A DNA stretch of 15,650 nt from JBDSLU01 sp039916225 (GCA_039916225.1 JBDSLU010000372.1:1-15650), one strand, 5' to 3'; shown: positions 7,370 through 14,386, numbered from the stretch's first letter. A program made the numbers and translations. Notes: a model not told the origin generated them from the letters alone.

Positions 7370-8313
7370 CACGCCCCCGGGGAGACCAGGCGCGTGGCGT
7401 AGACCTCGCGCAGCGGCGGCTCGGGCAGCGCCGCGCCATAGGCGCCTTCGACGTTGCGGCCGATCGCCCAGCGGACGAAGAACACAGCGAAGGCGACGAC
7501 GCCGTGGAGCGGCGTCGGGGCGCCCGCCCAGTAGCCGTCGAAGCGTCGGCGCACGTTGGCCGGATGCCGGCGATCGACGAACAGGGCGCGCCACCGCGGG
7601 CCGCCGGTCAGCGTCCGGACCGATGCCGGGGCGGTGTTCGGCTGGCAGTGGACGCGGGCCCGCGGGTCCACGATCAGCCGCCAGCCGGCCTTGCGCAGCC
7701 GCGGCGTGAACTCGGCGTCGCCGAAGTTCGGGAAGCGGACCGCGTCCATCACGCCGCACTCATGGAAGGCGGCGGCCGGCACCAGCACGCAATTGCCGAC
7801 GATGAGATCGACCAGCCACGGCTGGTCCGGCACCGTCGCTGGGCTCTGCCCGTACCAATGGCGCCAGCCGCCACGCCAGGTCTCCCAGCGGGGCGCCGTC
7901 TGGAACAGGCGATCCGGCGCGTCCCATCGCAGCAGCAAGGGCCCGAGCACCGACCGCGGCTGGGCGCGCGCGGTTTCGACCAGATGGCGCAGGCAGGCGA
8001 CCTCGAATACCTGATCGTCGTTGATCATCAGGACGAAATCGGGCTCGCGGGCAAGGGCGCGGCGGACGCCGACGTTGGTGCCTTCGGTGAACCACAAGGT
8101 GCCGTCGCCGGCGACGATCTCGACGCCGGGATGCGCCGCGGCGATGGCCGCGGCGGTGCCATCGGTCGATCCGTCGTCGACCACGATCACGTGCAGGCTG
8201 AAGCCCGTGGTGTCGATCGCCGCCAGGCTTCGCAGGCAGCCGAGGGTGAGGTCGCGGCGGTTGTGCACCGGCATCACCACCACGAGGCGCACGGAACCGT
8301 CTGGCGTCGTCAT
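7369..8313 (-). CDS. glycosyltransferase family 2 (GT-A fold)
   Basis: With ATG at 8313 this is a 314-residue GT-A glycosyltransferase. The start VVVMPVHNRRDLTLGCLRSL is followed by the donor motif VVDDGSTDGT (44-53). The metal-binding DXD-like motif is INDDQ (97-101) and the probable catalytic acidic region is NFGDAEFTPRLRKAGW (196-211). A hydrophobic stretch at about 269-285 may anchor it to the membrane. It resembles the rhamnosyl- or hexosyltransferase-like family 2 enzymes of surface polysaccharide clusters. The start is uncertain: ATGs at 8340 and 8337 and a GTG at 8373 are also in frame, and none has a clear Shine-Dalgarno. The motif begins only ten residues after the chosen start, as is usual. 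It is the first gene of the minus-strand glycan block and diverges from the methyltransferase. Confidence 0.88.
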   Translation of the reverse strand: MTTPDGSVRLVVVMPVHNRRDLTLGCLRSLAAIDTTGFSLHVIVVDDGSTDGTAAAIAAAHPGVEIVAGDGTLWFTEGTNVGVRRALAREPDFVLMINDDQVFEVACLRHLVETARAQPRSVLGPLLLRWDAPDRLFQTAPRWETWRGGWRHWYGQSPATVPDQPWLVDLIVGNCVLVPAAAFHECGVMDAVRFPNFGDAEFTPRLRKAGWRLIVDPRARVHCQPNTAPASVRTLTGGPRWRALFVDRRHPANVRRRFDGYWAGAPTPLHGVVAFAVFFVRWAIGRNVEGAYGAALPEPPLREVYATRLVSPGA

Positions 8314-8354
8314 GGTGGCGGGCGAACCGGCCGCCATCATAATGCGGCAGCGCG

Positions 8355-9038
8355 ATGCCGCCTGCCGCACCACAGCTCGTTCAGCGCGTCGACTTCGTCA
8401 CCGCCCTGTGCCGCGGGCGCACGGTGCTCCATCTCGGCTGCACCAACTGGCCGTACACGGCGGAATCACTGCGCCATGGCACCTTGCTGCACGAGACCCT
8501 GCGCGGCGTCGCGTCCCGCGTCGTCGGCTTCGACGCCGATGCCGAGGGCCTCGCGGCGCTCGCCGGCCTCGATGTCCCCGACCTGCACCCCGCCGATCTC
8601 GAACGTCTCGGCGAGGTCGCCCTCGACGACACGTTCGACATCGTCCTGGCCGGCGAGATCATCGAGCACCTGAACAACCCTGGGCTGTTCCTGGCCGGCG
8701 TCCGGCGCTTCCTGCGCCCCGATTCACGGCTCGTCATCACCACCGTGAACGCCTACTGCGGGCTGCGGGCGGCGCTCTACGCCACGCGCGGACGCGGCGG
8801 CATCCAGGAGCCGATCCACCCCGATCACGTCGCCTACTACTCGTACGCGACGCTGGGCGGGCTGCTCCGCCGACACGGTTACCGAGTCGACGAGTGGTGC
8901 TTCTACGACCTCGGCCGCGAGCACCGGCCGCACAATCCCTGGTATTACAACGCGACCAACGACGTGCTGGTGCGGCTGTCGCACCAGCTGGCCGACGGCA
9001 TCATCGCGGTCTGTTCCATCGACGGCCGGTCGGCCTAG
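8355..9038 (+). CDS. class I SAM-dependent methyltransferase
   Basis: This 227-residue protein has a Rossmann-type methyltransferase layout. Motif I is VLHLGCTNWP (24-33), a variant of the usual VLDIGCG with His in place of the acidic residue and Thr-Asn after Cys. The motif II acidic residue lies in VGFDADAEG (57-65). Motif IV and after reads FDIVLAGEIIEHLNNPGLFL (94-113), and motif VI reads RLVITTVNAY (125-134). The EIIEHL signature is typical of Methyltransf_11/23-type enzymes that act on small molecules or sugars. Beside glycosyltransferases it may methylate a sugar residue of the glycan; the substrate is inferred from context. The ATG at 8355 lacks a Shine-Dalgarno, and only 41 bp separate it from the divergent start at 8313, so any two promoters must overlap. 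It ends 53 nt before a strong hairpin. Confidence 0.85.
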   Translation: MPPAAPQLVQRVDFVTALCRGRTVLHLGCTNWPYTAESLRHGTLLHETLRGVASRVVGFDADAEGLAALAGLDVPDLHPADLERLGEVALDDTFDIVLAGEIIEHLNNPGLFLAGVRRFLRPDSRLVITTVNAYCGLRAALYATRGRGGIQEPIHPDHVAYYSYATLGGLLRRHGYRVDEWCFYDLGREHRPHNPWYYNATNDVLVRLSHQLADGIIAVCSIDGRSA

Positions 9039-9090
9039 AGAACTGAACAGGTAAGTAATCACGCGTGCTTTTGGAGTGACGCCGCCAGGG

Positions 9091-9112
9091 CGGTCTGGGT
9101 ATTCCCAGACCG
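9091..9112. terminator. strong perfect hairpin after the methyltransferase, terminator candidate
   Basis: CGGTCTGGG (9091-9099) and CCCAGACCG (9104-9112) form a perfect 9-bp stem closed by a 4-nt TATT loop. It begins 53 nt after the methyltransferase stop. There is no T-tract on either side, so it is not a canonical intrinsic terminator. It could also be part of a dispersed intergenic repeat or a protein-binding dyad. Confidence 0.45.
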
Positions 9113-9557
9113 ACGTGCCGCGCGGCGTCCTGCGCGACCGAGCTCGCCCCGTGGGCCTCGACCCCTTCGCGTCGCGCCTGGCCTGCCGCGGTGCCGAGGC
9201 GCGGGACGGCGTCGTGGGCAGTGGGACGCGTGTCCTGACGCGATCCGTGTCCCGACGTCCCGCCGAGTGATCGCCACCACGACCTCGTTGCGGCGGCCCG
9301 TGCGCAGCCGCCATCGTTCGTCGCGGGTTCAGGACGCCGACAGGGTGAGCGGCGCGGGTGTCCCTGGAGCGCGACTTGGAGCAAGCCGACGGCCGCGACA
9401 GCGTAGAACGCGCGCAAGCTTGGCAGCCCGCGCTGCAACACCCACGGCATTCGACGGCCGATGCATCCCGCCGCTCGGCGTTGCTCGTCAGTCAAATATG
9501 CCCAATATTCTTCCTCCTCGCGCCTTGATCGGCGGGCGCCTCGACCGTCTCGGTGCC

Positions 9558-9588
9558 GCGCGGGTGTTGCACCGCGGGCTACCCGCGC
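9558..9588. repeat. internal hairpin of the right arm
   Basis: GCGCGGGT (9558-9565) and ACCCGCGC (9581-9588) form a perfect 8-bp stem with a 15-nt loop. It competes with the long-range pairing, because 9562-9584 also matches the left arm. The element could therefore fold in two ways. Confidence 0.45.
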
Positions 9589-9593
9589 CCGCC

Positions 9594-9613
9594 GGTCGCG
9601 CGAAGGCGCGACC
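9594..9613. repeat. tight hairpin in the extra segment of the right arm
   Basis: GGTCGCGC (9594-9601) and GCGCGACC (9606-9613) form a perfect 8-bp stem with a 4-nt loop. It lies in the part of the right arm that has no counterpart in the left arm, so it may be a separate short palindrome inserted there. Confidence 0.45.
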
Positions 9614-9798
9614 CGCATTTGGTCCGCCGCCACCAGGGGCGGCCGCGTGATCGCGCAGGTATCCGGCGCGCGACCGCGGCCGGCTGTGGCTGGAGCGCGT
9701 TCTACCGGCTTGCGGAATTGGAGCGCGCAAGGGACACCCGCGCCGCCTCTGCGGCGTCGCACCCCGCGATCGCGGTGTGACCTTACGTGATCAGCTCT

Positions 9799-11397
9799 CT
9801 ACGACGCACTAGGCGTGAAGGCCGGCGGCTTGCGCGCCTTGGTGAGCTGTTCGAACGCATAGCCGAGCGCGATCAGCTCGCCCTCGCTGAAGGCCGGCCC
9901 CATCAGCGTCAGGCCGATCGGCAGGCCATGGCTCTCGCCCATCGGCACCGTGAGGCTGGGCGTGCCAGCCACCGCGGCGACGCCGTAGCCAGCGCCGGCG
10001 AAGTGATCGCCGAGCACATGATCGGTGAGCCAGGCTGGCGCCGTACTCGGCGCGATCACGGCATCGAGCTTGTGCTTCGTGATCGCGGCCAGCAATCCGT
10101 CGCGGCCGGCAAGGCGTCGCGCGGTATCACGGGCCTTCAGGTAGGCGGCATCGGTGAGCGGCCCCTTCCTGGCCGCCTTCTCGAAGATCTCCTGGCCGAA
10201 GAACGGCATCGCCGTCGAGGCGTGCGCCGTGTTCCAGGCGATCAGCGACGCCAGCGAATCGGGCGAGGCGCCGGAAGCCTTCAGGTAGGCGTCGAGACCG
10301 TCCTTGAACTCGTAGAGCAGCACCTCGAACTCCGGGTCGCCCCACTTGTCGTAGGTCGGCATGGTCACGTCCTCGACCACGGCCCCATTCGCCTTGAGCA
10401 CGGCGATGCTCTTCTCCATCGCCGCGTCCACGTCCGGGTGATAGCCCATCGCCTGGCGCAGCACCCCGAATCGCTTGCCCTTGAGCGCATCCGGCCGCAG
10501 GAAGGCCGTGTAGTCCGCGGCGACCTTGCCGGTGGCGCCCGGCCCGGCCGGATCCGCGGCGTCGGCGCTGGCGACGGCGGTCAACAACAGCGCCACGTCG
10601 GCAACGGTCCGGCCCATCGGCCCGGCGGTGTCCTGCGAGACGGAAATCGGGATGATGCCGCGGCGGCTCACCAGACCGACGGTCGGCTTCAGCCCGACCA
10701 GCCCGTTCACGGAGGCCGGACAGATGATGCTGCCGTCGGTCTCGGTGCCGATGCCGATCGCGCCCAGGCTGGCTGCGATCGCGGCACCGGTGCCGGAGCT
10801 GGATCCGCACGGGTTGCGATCGAGCGCATAGGGATTCTTCGTCTGTCCGCCGCGCGAGCTCCAGCCGGACGACGAACGTGACGATCGGAAGTTGGCCCAC
10901 TCGCTCAGGTTGGTCTTGCCCAGGATCACCGCGCCGGCCTCCCGCAACCGGGTCACTAGAAACGCGTCCTTGGCCGGCCGATGGTTCGCCAGCGCGAGAG
11001 AGCCGGCTGAATTGACCAGACCGGCGACGTCGACGTTGTCCTTGATGAGGATCGGCAGGCCGTGCAGCGGACCCCGCGCGGTGCCGGCCTTGCGCTCGGC
11101 GTCACGGGCGTCGGCATCCGCGAGGGCCTTCGGATTCAACGCGATCACCGCGCCGAGGGTGGGACCGCCGTCATCGATGGCGGCGATGCGATCGAGATAG
11201 GCCTGCGTCAGCGCTCGCGACGTCAGCGTGCCGTCGGCCATCAGCCGTCGGGCCTCGGTCGCGCTCAGTTCGACCACATCGACGCGCGCCGCCCTCGGCG
11301 TCGACGCCGATGACGGGCCCGGTGCTGGCGAGGTGCACGCCGCCGCGGACAGCAGCGACGTGGCGAGAAGGAGGAGCGCCGCGTGGCGACGGATCAT
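9799..11397 (-). CDS. exported amidase-signature hydrolase (peptide-amidase-like)
   Basis: With ATG at 11397 this is a 532-residue amidase-signature enzyme with an N-terminal signal (MIRRHAALLLLATSLLSAAAC). Cys21 could be a lipidation site, although the lipobox is weak. The Ser-cisSer-Lys triad is expected at Lys119 (GLPILIKDNVDV), Ser199 (NPCGSSSGTGAA) and Ser223 (GTETDGSIICPAS). Spacing agrees closely with the peptide amidase Pam (Lys123/Ser202/Ser226), as does the KTNLSEWANFRS stretch. Such enzymes hydrolyse amide bonds; in this subgroup C-terminal peptide amides or other exogenous amides are typical, so a periplasmic scavenging role is inferred. ATGs at 11409 and 11406 are also in frame and none of the starts has a clear Shine-Dalgarno; the frame stays open to 11577 but that part lacks family similarity. 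It follows the DUF2236 gene by 34 nt, so it is probably the last gene of the ispH operon. Confidence 0.9.
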   Translation of the reverse strand: MIRRHAALLLLATSLLSAAACTSPAPGPSSASTPRAARVDVVELSATEARRLMADGTLTSRALTQAYLDRIAAIDDGGPTLGAVIALNPKALADADARDAERKAGTARGPLHGLPILIKDNVDVAGLVNSAGSLALANHRPAKDAFLVTRLREAGAVILGKTNLSEWANFRSSRSSSGWSSRGGQTKNPYALDRNPCGSSSGTGAAIAASLGAIGIGTETDGSIICPASVNGLVGLKPTVGLVSRRGIIPISVSQDTAGPMGRTVADVALLLTAVASADAADPAGPGATGKVAADYTAFLRPDALKGKRFGVLRQAMGYHPDVDAAMEKSIAVLKANGAVVEDVTMPTYDKWGDPEFEVLLYEFKDGLDAYLKASGASPDSLASLIAWNTAHASTAMPFFGQEIFEKAARKGPLTDAAYLKARDTARRLAGRDGLLAAITKHKLDAVIAPSTAPAWLTDHVLGDHFAGAGYGVAAVAGTPSLTVPMGESHGLPIGLTLMGPAFSEGELIALGYAFEQLTKARKPPAFTPSAS

Positions 11398-11431
11398 GCT
11401 GAGCATCATCACACCGACGACGCCGCAGCGG

Positions 11432-12268
11432 TCAAGGGATGCTGGATCGATCGGCCGCCGCGTGGCGTGCTTCCGGCCACCGGGCCAGGATGGCCGGCGC
11501 GACGCCGCGGAGTGTCCGCAACGCCGCGACGACACGTTCCCGGCGACGCTCCCGGGTGGGGTTCCAGGCGAATCCATAGCCCTCCCGGATCGCGGGCGGC
11601 AGGGAGCCGACGGTGACCAGCTCGCCGCCCAGCCGCAGCGGCCAGGCGAGACGCGCGAACGGCGGATGCAGGATCGCCGCCGCCAGCGTCCGGGCGTCGG
11701 CGCCGACCGTCACGGGCCCGCCCTCGATCTGCCCGGCGATGAAATCCTGCAGCTGCTGCCACGTGCGGGGCACGGCGTCCGCGGCCGCCCCCAGCACGAC
11801 GGCAAAGGGCGCCGCCTCGCGGCAGTAGGCATCGCGTTGGTCGGGCGTGAAGGGCCCGATGATGGGCTCCAGGATCCGCACGTGCGAGTCGAGCAGCGTG
11901 GCGTGCACCCACAGGAGCAGGGCCGGGTCGTGCGCCGAGTAGCGCGTCCCTCGCGGATGCGGCCCGGTCCCTTCGTGCAGCGCACCGTTGACGCGATCGT
12001 GGACGGCGAGAATCCGCCGCACCACGGCCGCCGCCTCGTCGTCGGTGCCGAACGTGAGCTGCCGCATCGCGCCGACCGTGGCGTGGAGGCGGGTGAACGG
12101 CGCCAGGGGCGACGACCGAAAGCTGCTGTGCTGCGCGACACCCGCCGCGATCAGCGGGTGCGCCACCTGGAGGAGGATGGCTCGCGGCCACGCCAGCAGC
12201 GCGATGCGCTCGCCGGCGATCGTCCAGGTGATGCCTCCCCGCATCGGCCGTTCCATCGTGTCATTCAC
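11432..12268 (-). CDS. DUF2236 / MpaB-like oxygenase-family protein
   Basis: This 278-residue protein matches the DUF2236 family, which includes the fungal MpaB-type oxygenase and bacterial latex-clearing (Lcp) heme proteins. The family hallmarks visible are QVAHPLIAAGVAQHSSFR (34-51), with His37 and His47. A second is YSAHDPALLLWVHATLLDS (110-128), with His113, Asp114, Trp120 and His122. A third is the Trp/Arg-rich region near IREGYGFAWNPTRERRRE. Members are predicted to bind heme b and oxidise hydrophobic substrates; the substrate here is unknown. It starts with GTG at 12268, overlapping the upstream stop by 4 nt (GTGA), so it depends on coupling, and no Shine-Dalgarno is visible. No signal peptide. 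Being in one transcript with ispH suggests, but does not show, an isoprenoid-linked substrate. Confidence 0.85.
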   Translation of the reverse strand: MNDTMERPMRGGITWTIAGERIALLAWPRAILLQVAHPLIAAGVAQHSSFRSSPLAPFTRLHATVGAMRQLTFGTDDEAAAVVRRILAVHDRVNGALHEGTGPHPRGTRYSAHDPALLLWVHATLLDSHVRILEPIIGPFTPDQRDAYCREAAPFAVVLGAAADAVPRTWQQLQDFIAGQIEGGPVTVGADARTLAAAILHPPFARLAWPLRLGGELVTVGSLPPAIREGYGFAWNPTRERRRERVVAALRTLRGVAPAILARWPEARHAAADRSSIP

Positions 12269-13494
12269 GACCCGGTGCGCGCCGGACCTGGACTCTTCTT
12301 CTGCTCGGAGAAGATCCGGCCGATGTGCAAGGCGATGGCCGCCGTGTCGGCATACGAGGTGTTCGACGTCACGGCGACCACCGTCCCGTCGGGCAGGGTC
12401 ATGAACGACGCCACCATCCCGCCGAGCAGGTCGCCATCGTGGCCGGCCACGCGCGCCGATCCCCCCGGCAGCGCAACGGTCTCGAGGTCCCAGCCGAGGC
12501 CATACCCGGTGTCCTGTCCCGAGAGGAGACGCTGCGGCGCCTGCAGCAGTTGCACCGTGGCCGGCTGCAGCAGCGTGCCGCGGTTGATGGCCATGACGAA
12601 GCGTACCAGGTCGGACGGCGTGGAGACGAAGGCGCTCGATCCGGCGTAGCAGGAATAATCGACCTCGCGCATCGGGTCCGGTCCGTACCGGGTATCCGCC
12701 GCGAACCGCGGGAAATACGGCGTCACCGCCTCCCCCGCCGGCGCCGAGGCTGCGTCTTCCTTCGTGTCGTTCATGTCCAGCGGCTCGAAGACCTGCTGTC
12801 GCATGAACCGGAGGAACGGCTCCCCCGAGGCCTTCTCGATCGCCGCGCTGACGAGAATCCAGTCGTATCTCGAGAAGCGATACCTGGTGGCTGGTTCGAA
12901 GAGTAGCGCGTCGTCCGCGAAGGCGGGCAGCGCGTCGACCGGACGTTGGCAGTGCTGCGACAACAGCGGCCCTTCGTCACCGCTGTCGTTGCCGATGCCG
13001 GCCACGTGTCCCATCACCTGGCGCACGGTCACGGGCCACTGTTTTCTGGGGAACTCGGGCACGTAGGTCTGAATCTCGTCGTCGAGTTTCAGCTTCTGTT
13101 TCTCCAGCAGCAGCCCGACACCGGCCGAGGTGAGCGCCGTCGAGGCGGTTCCAATCCGGAACCGCAGGCGCGGCCCGACCGGAATGCGCTTGTCGAGATC
13201 GGCCCAGCCGAAGCCCTCGGCCCAGACGACGTCGCCGCCGACGCCGACGGCGATCGAGAGCCCGGGCAGGTTCTGCTCGATGACACTGGCGCGGGCGATC
13301 CGGCGCGCCTGCTCCGCCGCGCCGGCCCACTGTGGCATTGGGTCCGCTTGCTGCACCGACGGCACCTTGGCCACGTCCGGATGCAGGGGCGTCGACGTGA
13401 AACTGATGTAGGTGAACAACCCCAGGAACGCCAGGAGCGCCGTACCGATGACCCCGATGATGAGCCCGACCCAGGTTCGATCGCGACGCTTCAC
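12265..13494 (-). CDS. class C beta-lactamase-fold (CubicO-like) protein with degenerate active site
   Basis: This 409-residue protein has a single N-terminal membrane anchor (about residues 8-33) and then a beta-lactamase/CubicO fold. The fold is clear from FRIG followed by LTSAGV (112-126), VTVRQVMGHVAGI (155-167), IEKASGEPF (219-227) and the C-terminal GHDGDLLGG (351-359). Catalytic positions are changed: SxxK reads TAST (116-119), so the nucleophile Ser is Thr116 and the Lys is Thr119. YxN reads FSR (207-209). Only the HxG triad box remains (352-354). The codons were read directly and there is no frameshift. It is therefore probably a pseudoenzyme, perhaps a ligand-binding or scaffold protein facing the periplasm. 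The GTG start overlaps the ispH stop (GTGA), with a partial Shine-Dalgarno GAGGTG 5 nt ahead; the open frame to 13599 is a shadow of ispH. Confidence 0.88.
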   Translation of the reverse strand: MKRRDRTWVGLIIGVIGTALLAFLGLFTYISFTSTPLHPDVAKVPSVQQADPMPQWAGAAEQARRIARASVIEQNLPGLSIAVGVGGDVVWAEGFGWADLDKRIPVGPRLRFRIGTASTALTSAGVGLLLEKQKLKLDDEIQTYVPEFPRKQWPVTVRQVMGHVAGIGNDSGDEGPLLSQHCQRPVDALPAFADDALLFEPATRYRFSRYDWILVSAAIEKASGEPFLRFMRQQVFEPLDMNDTKEDAASAPAGEAVTPYFPRFAADTRYGPDPMREVDYSCYAGSSAFVSTPSDLVRFVMAINRGTLLQPATVQLLQAPQRLLSGQDTGYGLGWDLETVALPGGSARVAGHDGDLLGGMVASFMTLPDGTVVAVTSNTSYADTAAIALHIGRIFSEQKKSPGPARTGS

Positions 13495-14333
13495 GCGTGC
13501 ACCTCGACCTGGCGGATGCGCGCCTCGACACGGTCGATGACGTCGTCTGGCGTCGACGTGCCGGCCGTCAGCCCGACGACGCCGGCGGCGTCGAACCATT
13601 CGGGGCGGACGTCCGCGTCGGTCTGGACGTGGTGCACGCGAGCACAGTAGCGCGCACAGGTCGTGGCCAGCTCGCGCGTGTTGTTGCTCGCCCGACCGCC
13701 GACCACGATGACGACGTCGGCCTGCCGGGCCATCTCGACCGCCGCCGACTGCCGGTCCTTGGTCGGCCTGCAGACCGTGTCGACGAGGCGGACCTCCGCG
13801 TGGGGAAACCGCCGGCGGATCAGGTCGACGAGGTGCCGCACCTTCTCGACCGCCTGCGTCGTCTGCGCCGCCACGCCGAACCGTGGATGCTCCTCGAGCG
13901 CCTGCACGTCGTCGTCGTCGAGCACGACGTCGAAGTGGTCGAGGTCGCCGGTGAGGCCGCGCACCTCGACGTGGTCGCGCTGCCCGACGACGACCACGTG
14001 ATACCCCTCGCGCGCCAGGGCCGCCACGGCCCGATGGGCGACGCGGACCAGGGGGCAGGTCGCCTCGACGACGGTCAGGCCCAGCGCCCGAGTCCGCGTC
14101 AGGGCGCGCTCGGAGGTACCGTGGGCGGTGACCATCACCGTCGGCGTCTTCACCGCCGCGGCGTCCTGCGCGACAGCAATCCCCTTCGCGGCGAGGGCGC
14201 TCAGGACGGAAGGGTTGTGCACGAGGTCACCGAGGATCGTCAGGGGGCCGGCGTCGGCGTGCTCGAAGGCGAGCGCGATGGCATCGCGAACGCCGAAGCA
14301 CATGCCGAGATGAGCCGCTCGCAGGATTTGCAT
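13491..14333 (-). CDS. ispH: 4-hydroxy-3-methylbut-2-enyl diphosphate reductase
   Basis: IspH is the last enzyme of the MEP isoprenoid pathway and reduces HMBPP to IPP and DMAPP with a [4Fe-4S] cluster. The three cluster cysteines are present: Cys12 (LGMCFGVRDA), Cys93 (VEATCPLV) and Cys188 (VDTVCRPTKDRQ). Substrate residues are also visible: His39 (GDLVHNP), His121 and Glu123 (RDHVEVRG), the QTT motif (157-159), Ser216-Asn218 (GRASNNTREL) and Ser260 (TAGTSTPDDVI). At 280 residues it is a short, divergent form: CRPTKDRQ replaces the commoner CDATQNRQ and DHVEVRG replaces GHPEVEG. It is the first gene of an operon with the beta-lactamase-fold, DUF2236 and amidase genes. The ATG at 14333 has no strong Shine-Dalgarno. 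A cytoplasmic enzyme; the catalytic set supports activity, so being a paralogue is possible but unproven. Confidence 0.92.
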   Translation of the reverse strand: MQILRAAHLGMCFGVRDAIALAFEHADAGPLTILGDLVHNPSVLSALAAKGIAVAQDAAAVKTPTVMVTAHGTSERALTRTRALGLTVVEATCPLVRVAHRAVAALAREGYHVVVVGQRDHVEVRGLTGDLDHFDVVLDDDDVQALEEHPRFGVAAQTTQAVEKVRHLVDLIRRRFPHAEVRLVDTVCRPTKDRQSAAVEMARQADVVIVVGGRASNNTRELATTCARYCARVHHVQTDADVRPEWFDAAGVVGLTAGTSTPDDVIDRVEARIRQVEVHA

Positions 14334-14386
14334 GGCTGTGTTCCGTCCGACAGGATCGCCGCGGAGGGGCCGCCATGTCTTGATTG

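Larger units (their letters stand above)
9349..9746. repeat. 398-bp inverted-repeat element with nested matching arms
   Basis: The ends are a perfect 17-bp inverted repeat: 9349-9365 pairs with 9730-9746. Further inside, in strictly nested order, are an 8-bp match (9381-9388 with 9706-9713) and an 11-bp match (9403-9413 with 9695-9705). A 23-nt block with 20 matching bases follows (9421-9443 with 9562-9584, of which 9434-9443 and 9562-9571 are perfect), then a 7-bp match (9467-9473 with 9530-9536). The arms therefore look like two diverged copies of one sequence in opposite orientation. The right arm carries about 110 extra bases around 9585-9690. I see no target-site duplication at the ends and no transposase. 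It may be a MITE- or REP-like repeat pair, or a structured transcript. Confidence 0.65.
9039..9798. other. 760-bp noncoding gap between convergent genes
   Basis: I find no credible gene here. The frames that stay open are short or read on both strands, rich in Arg/Pro/Ala, and match no domain I recognise. Both flanking genes end here, so no promoter is needed. The stretch holds a perfect hairpin (9091-9112), a 12-nt near-direct repeat (9229-9240 and 9246-9257, one mismatch) and a long nested inverted-repeat element (9349-9746). It also contains a small AT-rich patch (9493-9510) that stands out against the GC-rich surroundings. Confidence 0.7.

Noticed and set aside
7370..7759. Longer N-terminus for the family 4 glycosyltransferase
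   Set aside because: The extension is a shadow of the family 2 gene; the TGATG junction and the GT-B start motif place the start at 7369.
9076..9270. 64-codon + strand open frame containing the hairpin
   Set aside because: Overlaps the perfect hairpin, has no family similarity I recognise and lacks a ribosome binding site.
9001..9762. 253-codon minus-strand open frame over the noncoding gap
   Set aside because: It runs through the inverted-repeat element and into the methyltransferase 3' end, with no recognisable domain and no Shine-Dalgarno. The open frame is expected from the GC content. Its similarity between the arms is at DNA level and breaks frame.
9553..9780. 75-codon + strand open frame over the right arm of the repeat
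   Set aside because: Arg/Ala-rich, built from palindromic sequence and without motifs; the left arm does not keep the same frame.
11228..12649. Long + strand open frame (473 codons) across three minus-strand genes
   Set aside because: It spans the amidase start, the whole DUF2236 gene and part of the beta-lactamase-fold gene, all of which have strong family motifs on the other strand.
13495..13599. Longer N-terminus for the beta-lactamase-fold protein
   Set aside because: The extra residues are an Arg-rich shadow of ispH, while the GTG at 13494 overlaps the ispH stop and is followed directly by the membrane anchor.
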